Shown here in pieces: positions 34,532-44,192 of a stretch of 64,000 nucleotides of DNA; within the stretch, counting starts at the first letter, position 1; every line of letters begins with the position of its first letter. Both the position numbers and the translations under genes were made by a program. The notes beneath the pieces were generated by a model that had not been told where the DNA came from, searched no databases, and worked only from the letters and a program-made list of their open reading frames with translations. This stretch comes from Butyricimonas faecihominis (lineage in GTDB: Bacteria; Bacteroidota; Bacteroidia; Bacteroidales; Marinifilaceae): the NCBI RefSeq assembly GCF_033096445.1, contig NZ_AP028155.1, positions 4,035,880-4,099,879 on the forward strand. The letters run 5' to 3'.

Positions 34532-35674
34532 ATGAAAAAAATTTTAGTATTAGGCTGTTTATTGATGTCATTTGTCGGGCTTTTCGGGCAAAATGAAGTC
34601 TCAAAAGAGACGAAAGATTGTACGATACAAGGTGTGTTAGATGGTATTTATAAAGGAACGAAGGTTTATTTGGTTGAAGAAGAGGAAATAAATGGAGCCT
34701 CCAAGGTTATTGATAGTTGTGATGTCAAGGATAATCGTTATACGTTTGTTATAAAGAATGTGACTGTTCCGCGAATGTATTTTGTGAAAAGTGGCGATCC
34801 GAACTGTTTGAGCCCGATTACCCCAATTTGGGTAGAGCCGGGGAATGTAAAAGTTCGGGCTAATTCGGAGTTTTTTTTGAATTGTACTGTTACCGGAACG
34901 GTTAATAACGAGATTTTTAGTGCTTATAATGCAGAGATGAAGCATTTCGTGGATAGTATGTTGCGTTCGGCTAATATAGATCTGTTGTTGAATAGAAATC
35001 AGTCGGAAAAGGAAAAGGATAGGGATTTTAAAGCTCGTACGAAACAACATGGTAGTAGAGCTTTGCATTTGCAGGAAGAGTTAGTTCGTAGGTATTATGA
35101 TCAGGCAATAGCCCCGTTTATGATCTTTTGGGAGATGAAAGCGAATGTTACTCTCGATGAATTAAAAGAATTACGTGCAGTGGTTTCCCCGAGCCTGAAC
35201 GAACATCCTTACACGAAGCAATTGGATGAATATATTCGTTTAGCTGAATTTAAGGTGGGAAGTGATGTGCCGGATTTCGAATTACCGGATAAGGATGGAA
35301 AAACGTTTAAATTGAGTAGTTTGAGAGGTAAGTACGTGTTGATAGATTTTTGGGCGTCTTGGTGTGGTCCGTGTATGCGGGAAATGCCTAACGTGGTGAA
35401 ACTGTACAAAGAGTGTAAAGGGAAGAATTTCGAGATCGTGGGTGTTTCTTTGGACCAGAAACGTGATGCATGGTTGAATGCGGTGGAGAAGAACAAGATG
35501 AAATGGATTCAGGTGAGTGACTTGAAGTCTTGGGCAACCGCTCCCGTGAAATTGTGTAATGTGTCGGCAGTCCCTTATACGGTTCTGATTGATCCTCAGG
35601 GTAAAGTGATTGCCTTGGAGTTGAGAGGTGAGGAGTTAATCAGTAAGGTGAAGGAAGTTTTGAACAAAAAATAA
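34532..35674 (+). CDS. TlpA-type thioredoxin protein with DUF4369-like N-domain (first copy)
   Basis: A 380-aa secreted protein with signal peptide (KKILVLGCLLMSFVGLFGQ). It has a beta-rich N-domain of the DUF4369 type (residues 28-125), a helical middle, and a C-terminal thioredoxin fold (about 245-380). The thioredoxin fold carries the redox motif WCGPC (W277, C278, C281) and a cis-proline in SAVPYTVLID. Such proteins reduce or rearrange disulfides in the periplasm. It lies between fecR and a paralogue that lacks the thioredoxin domain, inside an uptake operon. Confidence 0.93.
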   Translation: MKKILVLGCLLMSFVGLFGQNEVSKETKDCTIQGVLDGIYKGTKVYLVEEEEINGASKVIDSCDVKDNRYTFVIKNVTVPRMYFVKSGDPNCLSPITPIWVEPGNVKVRANSEFFLNCTVTGTVNNEIFSAYNAEMKHFVDSMLRSANIDLLLNRNQSEKEKDRDFKARTKQHGSRALHLQEELVRRYYDQAIAPFMIFWEMKANVTLDELKELRAVVSPSLNEHPYTKQLDEYIRLAEFKVGSDVPDFELPDKDGKTFKLSSLRGKYVLIDFWASWCGPCMREMPNVVKLYKECKGKNFEIVGVSLDQKRDAWLNAVEKNKMKWIQVSDLKSWATAPVKLCNVSAVPYTVLIDPQGKVIALELRGEELISKVKEVLNKK

Positions 35675-35683
35675 CAGGAATAC

Positions 35684-36661
35684 ATGAAATATATATTTTT
35701 GATTATAGGATTAATGGGTATTCTTGCTTTTCCGGCAGAGGCCAAAGAACGCGCTACCGTGATCAGTGCGGAGATTTACGGGTATGTGCGGGATCAAGTG
35801 TATTTTGATTTCCTTGAGAAAGAGGGAATTAATATGGAATTCCCGTATAAGGAGGGGCAGGTGATCGAGTTTACCGTGGACTTGGACGATGTGACCACGT
35901 TGGTGTTGAATACATTTATCGAGATGTATTTACAGCCGGGGGATTCTATCCATGTGAAACTGACTTACGATGGAAAACGTTACGAGTCGGTGGAGTTCTC
36001 CGGAACCCCGGCAGCGGTCGCTATCTGTTCCGCTATAAATAAAAAGGAGATGTTGCAGCGGGAACGTCGTTATAAAACTAATATCCCGGCCATGCTGGTG
36101 ACTCGGACTGATGCGAAGAAGTTTCACGCGGCAACGGTACAGGAGGTGAAGGATGAGGAGAAGATTATAAATGAGGTAAAAGATCAGATTGATCCTCGGG
36201 TGTATAATATGGCGATGGCGCAAATTGAAGGGACCTTGTTGACGAATCTGATTTCCTATCCTTACGCGAGTGCGGATTTTCACAAGAAAAAATTGGAGGA
36301 TTGTCTGGCCGAGGACTATTGGACGGCTTTGGATGATTACAAGCTCCGGACGGATGAAGCTTCGCTGAGGAATCGGGTGTATATGGCTTTTCTCTTGCCT
36401 TACAAAGATTATATGCGTCGTAAAGAGGCTCATGATCAAGGGAAGGACTATCAGCCGTTGACTTCCTTGGAAGATCAATATAAGGATATGGCTGCTTTTT
36501 ACAAGGGGTCTTTGCAGGATGCGGCATTATTCGTGCTTTTGTACAATTCAATCACATCCAATGGAGATTTTAACGTGATCGAGAAACTGGTAAAAGATTA
36601 TTTGAAAAAGTATAATAAGAATAAGGAATACAAGAAGATTTTGAATCAAGTGATGCAGTAA
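35684..36661 (+). CDS. Secreted protein resembling a TlpA-type protein without its thioredoxin domain
   Basis: A 325-aa protein with signal peptide (KYIFLIIGLMGILAFPAEA). Residues 25-110 are beta-rich with EMYLQPGDSIHVKLTYDGKRYESVEFSGT. That parallels the WVEPGNVKVRANSEF-NCTVTGT strand order in the neighbouring TlpA-type protein. The rest is helical. No WCxxC motif exists; the only cysteines are isolated. It starts 10 bp after the first TlpA-type gene. It probably arose from the same architecture and may bind the same partner without redox activity. The name is inference. Confidence 0.75.
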   Translation: MKYIFLIIGLMGILAFPAEAKERATVISAEIYGYVRDQVYFDFLEKEGINMEFPYKEGQVIEFTVDLDDVTTLVLNTFIEMYLQPGDSIHVKLTYDGKRYESVEFSGTPAAVAICSAINKKEMLQRERRYKTNIPAMLVTRTDAKKFHAATVQEVKDEEKIINEVKDQIDPRVYNMAMAQIEGTLLTNLISYPYASADFHKKKLEDCLAEDYWTALDDYKLRTDEASLRNRVYMAFLLPYKDYMRRKEAHDQGKDYQPLTSLEDQYKDMAAFYKGSLQDAALFVLLYNSITSNGDFNVIEKLVKDYLKKYNKNKEYKKILNQVMQ

Positions 36662-36668
36662 ATTAAAA

Positions 36669-36697
36669 GGGGAAATGTATTGCAGTACATTTTCCCC
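36669..36697 (+). terminator. Hairpin before susC (possible attenuator)
   Basis: A near-perfect stem, 36669-36679 ggggaaatgta with 36686-36697 tacattttcccc (one bulge), lies 8 bp after the previous gene and 49 bp before susC. The downstream region is AT-rich but lacks a strong T run, so it may act as a partial terminator or an mRNA-stabilising end that sets the ratio between the genes. Confidence 0.55.
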
Positions 36698-36745
36698 ACT
36701 CTGAATTTTAATTTAATTTCTCTAAATTAAAAGCAATACAAAATT

Positions 36746-39700
36746 ATGCAAAAAAAGAAGTGTCTATGTAGAGATTTAATTATTAAATCGATTTGTTGTG
36801 TTTTTTTATATGCTTTACTGCCAATTTCGTCTGTTTTGGGGCAGGAACAGGACTATAAAAAAACGAGGGTAACGCTGAATGTGAAGGATATGAAATTGAA
36901 CGACGTGCTTGATACGCTGGCATCAGTAGCTAAAGTACGGTTCTTTTATAATCATTCACAAATAGATGTTAATAAGAAAGTGTCTTTGGATGTGAAGGAT
37001 AGCGAGTTGGATTATGTGTTGATGTTAGCCTTGGGGGATCAACCCGTGTCCGTGGAGTACCAGATGAATCGTGTCGTGGTTTTGAAGTACCAAAAACCGA
37101 CACAGGGAGTAACTATTTATAAGATTAACGGGACTGTTATTGATGCGTCCACGAAAGAACCTCTTCCGGGAGCGAGTATTATCCTGAAAGAGAATAAGGG
37201 GATGGGAGTGGTGACGGATTTTGACGGGAAGTTTTTTATCGAGGTGCCTCAGGGAACATCTGCCTTGTTGATTTCATTCGTCGGCTACGAGGAAGAAACG
37301 CTCACGGTGACCGGGGATGTGAAAGATCTGGAGATCAAGTTGACGGCGAAAACCACGGAGATCGAAGACGTGGTGGTGACGGGTATGGCACCTCGTAAGG
37401 TGGAAAGTTTCTCGGGAGGTTATGTTTCCGTGAAAGGGAGCGAGTTGAAGAAGATAAGCCCGAATAATCTGTTGAAGGCTTTACAGGTTTTTGATCCGAG
37501 TTTCCGTATCGTGGAAAATAATAATGCCGGTTCGAACCCGAATGCCATGCCGGAATTCCGCTTGCGGGGTGATGTGCAGCTAGGAAATGGCGGGGTGGAT
37601 GCCAATAGCATGGAGATGATGATGGGGGATTATTCTCAACGCCCGAATATGCCGCTTTTCGTGTTGGATGGGTTTGAAACCACCTTGCAACGGATTGTTG
37701 ACTTGGACCCGGAACGTGTGGAATCCATTACTATTTTGAAGGATGCTGCAGCAACGGCAATTTACGGTTCGAAAGCCTCTAACGGGGTGCTTGTCGTGGA
37801 AACGAAGAAACCCCTTCCGGGAGCGTTGAATATTTCATATAGTATGAATATGGGTATTTCCGTGCCTGATTTGTCGGATTATAATTTGATGGATGCGGAA
37901 GAGAAGTTGGAATACGAGCGGATGGCCGGGGTATTCAGCACGACAAGCCAGTTGAACTATTACAATAAATATAAAGAAGAAATTTTAAGAGGGGTTGACA
38001 CGTACTGGTTGTCAGAGCCTTTGCGGACGGCCGTCACTCACCGCCACACGTTGACAATGGAAGGTGGAGATGAGGCGTTAAGATATAACTTGGGAATAAA
38101 TTATTCAAGAGAACCGGGAGTGATGAAGGAATCCGGGCGTAACAGCATGGGTTTGAATCTATCTCTTCAATACCGTCGGAAAAAATGGAATATCCAGAAT
38201 CAATTGAGCCTGTCGAACGTGAGAGGGGATAATTCTCCCTACGGTTCTTTCAGTCAATACACGAAATTAAACCCGTATTACCGGAAAACGGATGAGAACG
38301 GTCGTTATACCAGTCTTCTGGACCGGAAGAAGTTACCGGGTGAAGGGGGAGGAACGGTGGATATTGTGAACCCGTTGTATAATTTGTTGTGGAAATATAA
38401 GGATTTCACGGAGAATTTTAGTGTCGTGGATAATTTTAATATCGAGTGTGCGGTTCTGGAAAATCTCCGGGTGTCAGCGGGAGCGTCCATCACGAAAGGT
38501 ACTTCCCGGATGGAGGTTTTCAAATCCATGAATCATACGGATTTCTTGCCAGAGACAGATTTGACCAGAAAAGGGTCATACAGCAAGAGTACAGGGGATA
38601 ATGTTTCTTGGAGCGTGAATGCTTCTGTAAGTTATAACTACACGAAGGATAAGCATTTGTTAAGTTTGTTCGGACGTTGGAACGTGGATGAGAACAAGAA
38701 TAATAGTGTAGACTTGTCGGCTATGGGTTTTCCGAATGATAATATGGATGACTTTTTGTTTGCTTACGAGATGGAAGACCGGGTGAGCGGGTCTGAATCG
38801 ACTTCCCGGACGGTCGGAATTATCGGGCAGCTTAGTTATATGTATGATATGCGTTTCTCGGTAGACTTTAGTATTCGTGGGGATCTTTCCTCGCAATTCG
38901 GGGCGAACACGGGTATGGCTCCTTTCTGGGCAGTTGGGGCTCGTTGGAATGTACACCGGGAAAAATGGTTGCAAAATACCTTCATCTCAAACTTGGTGTT
39001 ACGCGGATCATACGGTATCACGGGATCACAAAGTTATTCCCCTTACCAGGCGAAAGAGACTTACACGTACGATGATTTGTTGTTCCCCTATCCGTCTTCG
39101 GATATATTGGGAGCGCAGTTGAAAGGTATGGGTAACCCGGATTTGGGATGGTCCACGACGAAGAATCGTAGTTTTGCGATGGAACTTGGACTATGGAATA
39201 GTCGGGTAAATGCTTCCTTCTCGTATTACAATAATTACACGGATGAGTTGCTGTTGGATTATAATATGGCTCCTTCTACCGGATTTGCGAGCAAAACCAT
39301 GAACGTGGGAGCTGTTGAAAACGAGGGATATGATATTTCGTTAAGCGTGATGCCTATTCAGGATTACGAAAGACAGATTCAATGGAGTATTTCAATGAAC
39401 GGTTCGCATAATCGTAACGTGATCAAGAAGATTTCGAACGAGATGAAGGCTATGAATCAGAAAAATCTGGAGAAAAAGAACGGGAGTCCGGAAGCTATTT
39501 ACGAGGAAGGGAAATCTACCACCCAGTTGTTCGTGGTTCCTTCCTTGGGAATTGATCCGGCCACGGGGCAAGAAGTATTCTTAACCCGCAACGGGGAGAA
39601 AACCTATATCTGGGATCCGCTGGATAAAGTGGCCATCGGTGACACGGAACCGAAATTGAGAGGTTCTATTTCTTCCGCATTTACGTATAAGAATTGGAGT

Positions 39701-40114
39701 GTTTCTCTGGCTTGTTCGTACGAGTTGGGTGCATGGTGGTATAACCAGACGCTGGTGGATAAAATAGAAAATTCAAGTGCTGCTTATAACTTGGATCGCC
39801 GGGCGTTGTCACACCGTTGGAGTGAGAATAACCGGAATGCCCGTTATAAAGCGATAACGATGACGAACCAAGATACGGGAATGAGCAGCCGTTTCGCTCA
39901 GAAACGGAATGAATTGTCGTTTACGTCTTTGGCAATCGGTTATCGTTTTGACCCGAAGAATTTTAAATTCTTGCAAGCGTGCCGGATTGCCAGTATGTCG
40001 CTGAACGCTACGATGGAGGAACTAGGTAGAATTTCATCGATCAGAACGGAAAGGGGATTGGATTACCCGTTTGCCAGAACGTTCAACGTGTCGTTGTCGG
40101 TATTGTTTAATTAA
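36746..40114 (+). CDS. susC: SusC/RagA TonB-dependent receptor with STN signalling domain
   Basis: A 1122-aa outer-membrane transporter. After the signal peptide comes an STN secretin/TonB domain (about 45-115, RVTLNVKDMKLNDVLDTLASVAKVRFFYNHSQIDVNKKVSLDV). A carboxypeptidase-like CarbopepD_reg domain follows (about 127-210, INGTVIDASTKEPLPGASIILKENKGMGVVTDFDGKF), then the plug (about 215-350, with DPERVESITILKDAAATAIYGSKASNGVLVVETK) and a long beta-barrel. The STN domain marks it as a transducer that talks to FecR. The substrate is unknown. The SusD lid protein gene starts 18 bp downstream. Confidence 0.96.
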   Translation: MQKKKCLCRDLIIKSICCVFLYALLPISSVLGQEQDYKKTRVTLNVKDMKLNDVLDTLASVAKVRFFYNHSQIDVNKKVSLDVKDSELDYVLMLALGDQPVSVEYQMNRVVVLKYQKPTQGVTIYKINGTVIDASTKEPLPGASIILKENKGMGVVTDFDGKFFIEVPQGTSALLISFVGYEEETLTVTGDVKDLEIKLTAKTTEIEDVVVTGMAPRKVESFSGGYVSVKGSELKKISPNNLLKALQVFDPSFRIVENNNAGSNPNAMPEFRLRGDVQLGNGGVDANSMEMMMGDYSQRPNMPLFVLDGFETTLQRIVDLDPERVESITILKDAAATAIYGSKASNGVLVVETKKPLPGALNISYSMNMGISVPDLSDYNLMDAEEKLEYERMAGVFSTTSQLNYYNKYKEEILRGVDTYWLSEPLRTAVTHRHTLTMEGGDEALRYNLGINYSREPGVMKESGRNSMGLNLSLQYRRKKWNIQNQLSLSNVRGDNSPYGSFSQYTKLNPYYRKTDENGRYTSLLDRKKLPGEGGGTVDIVNPLYNLLWKYKDFTENFSVVDNFNIECAVLENLRVSAGASITKGTSRMEVFKSMNHTDFLPETDLTRKGSYSKSTGDNVSWSVNASVSYNYTKDKHLLSLFGRWNVDENKNNSVDLSAMGFPNDNMDDFLFAYEMEDRVSGSESTSRTVGIIGQLSYMYDMRFSVDFSIRGDLSSQFGANTGMAPFWAVGARWNVHREKWLQNTFISNLVLRGSYGITGSQSYSPYQAKETYTYDDLLFPYPSSDILGAQLKGMGNPDLGWSTTKNRSFAMELGLWNSRVNASFSYYNNYTDELLLDYNMAPSTGFASKTMNVGAVENEGYDISLSVMPIQDYERQIQWSISMNGSHNRNVIKKISNEMKAMNQKNLEKKNGSPEAIYEEGKSTTQLFVVPSLGIDPATGQEVFLTRNGEKTYIWDPLDKVAIGDTEPKLRGSISSAFTYKNWSVSLACSYELGAWWYNQTLVDKIENSSAAYNLDRRALSHRWSENNRNARYKAITMTNQDTGMSSRFAQKRNELSFTSLAIGYRFDPKNFKFLQACRIASMSLNATMEELGRISSIRTERGLDYPFARTFNVSLSVLFN

Positions 40115-40132
40115 AATGAGGAGGAGTACGAG

Positions 40133-41539
40133 ATGAAAAACTTATTATTATCAGCAATTTGCATCGTTTCGTTGTTCTTGTCTTCCTGTCAGAATTGGAT
40201 TGATGTGAATCCGAAAACGGATATTGAGGCCGAAGAGTTCTTTACTTCAGAGGACGGGTTCAAGAGTGCGTTGACCGGGTTATATAGCATGATGGTACTG
40301 GAAAAGTCATACGGGAGACAGATGACGTTTGATTTCGTGGAGAAATTGGTTCAACGATATGATAATTACCCGGCAGGAACCGTGACGGATGAGGAACGGG
40401 CTGCTATCTATAAATATGGTGAAACGACAAGTTCTAAAAATGCGATTGCCGAGATCTGGTTGAAGTTATATAACGAGATCGCAAATATCAATAATTTCCT
40501 GCAATACCTTGAGACAAACGGAGATGTGATCGTGACGGAGGGGTATCGTGATCTGATGAAGGGGGAGGCTCTTGGCTTACGTGCGTTTCATTATTTTGAT
40601 CTGTTGCGTTTGTGGGGACCGATTTATTCCCAGGATTCGACAAAAGCGTGTATTCCTTACCGGGAGCAATTTAATTCGGAAAGCGCACCCTTGATGGCAG
40701 CTAACGAGGTGATGAAACGTATTGTTGCCGATTTGAAAGCTGCCGAGGAATTGTTGAAGAATGATCCGATGAATTATGAGAATGTTACAGACGAGCCTTT
40801 CATCGGTTATCGCAAGCATCGTATGAACAAGTATGCCGTTAAGGCTATGTTGGCCCGCGTATATTTGTACATGGGAAATAAGACGCAGGCAGCGAACTAT
40901 GCCCGGGAGGTAATTAATGATTCCGGGTTGCGGCTTGTACGTGATAACCGGGAAGACGTGTCTTCGTACGGGGAGACTATTTTCGGACTTTCCATGTATA
41001 ATATGGAAGAAAAGTTAGCGGCTTATTGGAAAGATGCCACGACTTTCGACACGCAGTATTATATTTCTCGAACCAATATTTCATCCGTGTTTGAAACCAA
41101 TTCGGGCATTGGGTTGAATGATATGCGTTATCGTTCGAATTATGGCTTTATTCATACTTCTGCTAATCTTTTTCTTTGTCGCAAATATTTAGGTGCCAGC
41201 GGAATGTATGGAGAGAAAATCCCGTTGATCCGTTTGGCAGAAATGTACTATATACTGGCAGAATCGGTTGCTTTGTCTGAATGTGGACAATATATTAACG
41301 CGGTGAAGAACGCCAGGGGTATTTCCAGGGCATACGATGTTGGTACGGATGTGACCGAGGAACAACGTTTGGAAGAATTGAACAAGGAGTATCAAAAGGA
41401 ATTCTTTGCTGAAGGGCAGTATTTCTACTTCTTGAAGAGGCATAACATGAAAACCTTCTACCGTTGTCCCGTGGAGAATTTTTCAGCTTACGTGCTTCCG
41501 GTTCCGGATGATGAGAAAACGTATGGTGAGGCTGAGTAA
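40133..41539 (+). CDS. susD: SusD/RagB family outer-membrane lipoprotein
   Basis: A 468-aa surface lipoprotein with lipobox LFLSSC (C19). TPR-like helices form the SusD scaffold: an EEFFTSEDGFKSALTGLYSMM start, GEALGLRAFHYFDLLRLWGPI near 145-165, and NKYAVKAMLARVYLYMGNKTQAANYA near 230-255. The C-terminal end contains IPLIRLAEMYYILAES. It forms the substrate-capturing lid on the SusC channel. It is somewhat short for the family (often 500-600 aa). Confidence 0.95.
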   Translation: MKNLLLSAICIVSLFLSSCQNWIDVNPKTDIEAEEFFTSEDGFKSALTGLYSMMVLEKSYGRQMTFDFVEKLVQRYDNYPAGTVTDEERAAIYKYGETTSSKNAIAEIWLKLYNEIANINNFLQYLETNGDVIVTEGYRDLMKGEALGLRAFHYFDLLRLWGPIYSQDSTKACIPYREQFNSESAPLMAANEVMKRIVADLKAAEELLKNDPMNYENVTDEPFIGYRKHRMNKYAVKAMLARVYLYMGNKTQAANYAREVINDSGLRLVRDNREDVSSYGETIFGLSMYNMEEKLAAYWKDATTFDTQYYISRTNISSVFETNSGIGLNDMRYRSNYGFIHTSANLFLCRKYLGASGMYGEKIPLIRLAEMYYILAESVALSECGQYINAVKNARGISRAYDVGTDVTEEQRLEELNKEYQKEFFAEGQYFYFLKRHNMKTFYRCPVENFSAYVLPVPDDEKTYGEAE

Positions 41540-41563
41540 TCATTTAAACGCAAAGTATAGAAT

Positions 41564-42532
41564 ATGAGAAATATATATGTTATTATAAGTGTTTTGTTAT
41601 TCTCTTTAGCGGCGTGTCAGGAAAAGGAGATTCCCGGCTACTCGATAGAACGGGATGGTTTGCAATTCGATTATGACACGAATGAAATGAGAGTGACGGT
41701 TGATTTTATGCAGGAGTATAGAATTGATACGATCTGGTATTCCGGAGTCCCGGGCGAGGGATCTTATTACACGTTAAGATGGTACACCGGTGATTCCTTA
41801 CTGAAAAAGAAAATTCAGTTGAATTTATCCATGATGGGGCATGCCGTGGATTATGACCGGGAATTCCGGTTGAAGGCGGTGGTGGCGGAAGGTACGGATG
41901 AAGTGGCAAAAACTTTCTTGGAGTTTGAGCCTTCGTACGTGTTCCGTGCCGGGCAATTGAAAGACACGGTGGAAGTGTACGTGTTGAATCCGGGTGCTAG
42001 GGTGAATTACACGATCGGGATTGTTTTAGATACGGAGAATTCCGACCCTTCATTGGAATTGGGAGCAATGGAAAAGAATGAATATCAAGTGCTGTTAAGT
42101 AATCGTTATCCGCAGCCGTCTCAATGGGATGCGAGTGTCGTCGGGGAGTTTAGCGAGGACAAGTATGCGTTCATGGTGACCATTTTGGGAAAATTGTATG
42201 ATCAGTATGCTGATTGGAGTACTGATCTTGCCACGTTGTCAGAGGCTTTGAACAAATACAATGCTTCACATCCCGGTGAAGAGAAAGATTTTACATTCCC
42301 GGAACCTCCGGCTCCTGTTTGGTGGGGTACGTTTGAATACATAATCGGAGAATATTCTATGGCCAAGAATCAATTTATGCAGGAGGCTTTAGGGGATGAT
42401 TATAACAATTTCGGTTATTGGGATATAAAAGATCCGGAAGGAATGAACCAACGTTTGCGGGATGCCTATGACGAATATAACGCTGAACACCCGGATGATC
42501 CGCTACCGTTCGAACAGTTCCCGGTTATATGA
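41564..42532 (+). CDS. DUF4843 family lipoprotein
   Basis: A 322-aa predicted lipoprotein (lipobox SLAACQEK, C18). A beta-rich region follows (GLQFDYDTNEMRVTVDFMQEY, and FLEFEPSYVFRAGQLKDTVEVYVLNPG). The C-terminal part contains PPAPVWWGTFEYIIGEYS, giving a helical, aromatic end. The order SusC-SusD-DUF4843-PKD-like-TlpA is one I recall from Bacteroidota uptake loci. It probably sits on the cell surface and assists substrate capture. Function not established. Confidence 0.85.
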   Translation: MRNIYVIISVLLFSLAACQEKEIPGYSIERDGLQFDYDTNEMRVTVDFMQEYRIDTIWYSGVPGEGSYYTLRWYTGDSLLKKKIQLNLSMMGHAVDYDREFRLKAVVAEGTDEVAKTFLEFEPSYVFRAGQLKDTVEVYVLNPGARVNYTIGIVLDTENSDPSLELGAMEKNEYQVLLSNRYPQPSQWDASVVGEFSEDKYAFMVTILGKLYDQYADWSTDLATLSEALNKYNASHPGEEKDFTFPEPPAPVWWGTFEYIIGEYSMAKNQFMQEALGDDYNNFGYWDIKDPEGMNQRLRDAYDEYNAEHPDDPLPFEQFPVI

Positions 42533-42570
42533 GAGAAAGATTATTCTATGATTCATAAAATAGAAAAACA

Positions 42571-44190
42571 ATGAAAAGATTAATATTTATAGTCGGATTT
42601 GTCGCGTGGTTTCTTGTCGGATGTTATGATGATAAAGGAAATTACGACTACAAAGATATAAACACGATTGACGGGCTTACGTTTATGCCTACACCGATTA
42701 CCGTGGAAGAAGGAAATACGTATCGATACGAGTATCGCCAGCCGGCACGGGAAGAATTGAAGGTGACTTATTCTCCGGTGTTTACCCAAAGTATGGTGGA
42801 AGGAGAGGATAACGTGGAGTATTTATGGACGGTGGGGTACAAGGATGGTTCTGAGAATGTTGTGGATAGCGTGTTCACGAAAGAATTGGAACTGACTTAT
42901 CCTCCGAAGAAAACAACCAGATATAATGTTAAATTCCGGCTGAGTGATAAGAGGACGGGGGTTGATCATTATCGTGATTTTACCATGACTACGAAAGTGC
43001 CGTTCGTGAATGCGTGGTTTATCCTGAATGGCCCGGAAAACAACAGGAAGTTATCTACCGTAGAGGAACCGGATTCCACGAACCCGATTATCAGTTATGA
43101 TGCTTATAAGGATCTGTGGAACAGGGAACGATTCCAAAAAGCGGAGGCTTTGTCGTACGTGGCTTTCCTGACTCATACGGATGGTCAGGATAAGTATGAA
43201 AATTTATATGTTATTCAGCGGGATTCTGTTGCTTTGATGTTGCCTTTCGTGTTGGAAGACCGGAAAGACTCCAGATCGTTATTTGCACCGGGAGCTAACC
43301 CGAATAATTTGGTTTATAGTGAATCCCATCCCTTAAGCCGTTATGCTATAGCCGTGGATGATAATGGTAAATTCTATCATTCGGGAATGAGTGGATATTA
43401 TTTTTCCGGTTTGGCTGAAAACGACGTGCAGAATTACGTGATCGACAAGATTTATATGAGTCAAACGGGTTTTACCACGATTTGGGATAAAACGAATCGG
43501 AAATTTATGTCGTTTGATCCTGTCGAAAACCAGTGTTATAATGTTACGAGTTCCGACGGGAGTTACCCGCAAAATGCTGTTGAGTCAAATACGGTAGAGA
43601 TCAGTGATTTTCCGGTTGAAGGCTTGTCCGAAGTTGTTGACGGGACGACTCAATTGATGGAGATTTTATGGTTGGGGCAAGGAGTTACTTCGGGGTCCGA
43701 AGAGACCGGAGCAACAGCTATTGGCGTGATGACGGATACCTGCTATATTTTTTATATAGAGGCTAGTGATAAGGGAAAATCAATGAGGGCCGAAGAGTCC
43801 CCGATCAAGGTGACGAGAGTGAATTTGGGAGAACTCGGGTTTGACCAGAATACTTGTTTTGCCACGTCTTCCGCTTATGCAGAACAATTCTTTTACACGA
43901 AAGAGAGTAAGGTGTTCTTATTTAATACCGTAAGTAAAGAATCGGTAGAATTGTATGATGCGGGCAACGTGATTACGAAGTTGAAGTTCAGGTCTGATGC
44001 TGATGCTAGTTTTCCGGATAATTCTTCCCCGTACCGTTGCTTGGGAATTGTCGTGAATGTGGCAGGTGCGGGTGAATTGCATGAGGTAATTTTGGACGAG
44101 GCGGGGGATTTCGTGACTTCACATACGTTTACCGGTTTCGGAGAGATAAAAGATTTGATTTTTACAACAGTAACGAGAGTGATTCAATAG
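42571..44190 (+). CDS. PKD-like family lipoprotein
   Basis: A 539-aa predicted lipoprotein (lipobox FLVGCYDDKGNYDYKD, C18). The CYDDKGNYDYKDIN start is the hallmark of this Bacteroidota group. Residues 35-150 form an Ig/PKD-like fold with EYLWTVG and TYPPKKTTRYNVKFRLSDKRTG. The remainder looks like a beta-propeller (repeated FSGLAEN, FTTIWDKTNRKFMSFDP, FLFNTVSKESVELYD). It follows DUF4843 by 38 bp and is followed by the second TlpA-type gene after 2 bp. It is probably a surface-exposed binding protein. Confidence 0.87.
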   Translation: MKRLIFIVGFVAWFLVGCYDDKGNYDYKDINTIDGLTFMPTPITVEEGNTYRYEYRQPAREELKVTYSPVFTQSMVEGEDNVEYLWTVGYKDGSENVVDSVFTKELELTYPPKKTTRYNVKFRLSDKRTGVDHYRDFTMTTKVPFVNAWFILNGPENNRKLSTVEEPDSTNPIISYDAYKDLWNRERFQKAEALSYVAFLTHTDGQDKYENLYVIQRDSVALMLPFVLEDRKDSRSLFAPGANPNNLVYSESHPLSRYAIAVDDNGKFYHSGMSGYYFSGLAENDVQNYVIDKIYMSQTGFTTIWDKTNRKFMSFDPVENQCYNVTSSDGSYPQNAVESNTVEISDFPVEGLSEVVDGTTQLMEILWLGQGVTSGSEETGATAIGVMTDTCYIFYIEASDKGKSMRAEESPIKVTRVNLGELGFDQNTCFATSSAYAEQFFYTKESKVFLFNTVSKESVELYDAGNVITKLKFRSDADASFPDNSSPYRCLGIVVNVAGAGELHEVILDEAGDFVTSHTFTGFGEIKDLIFTTVTRVIQ

Positions 44191-44192
44191 AT

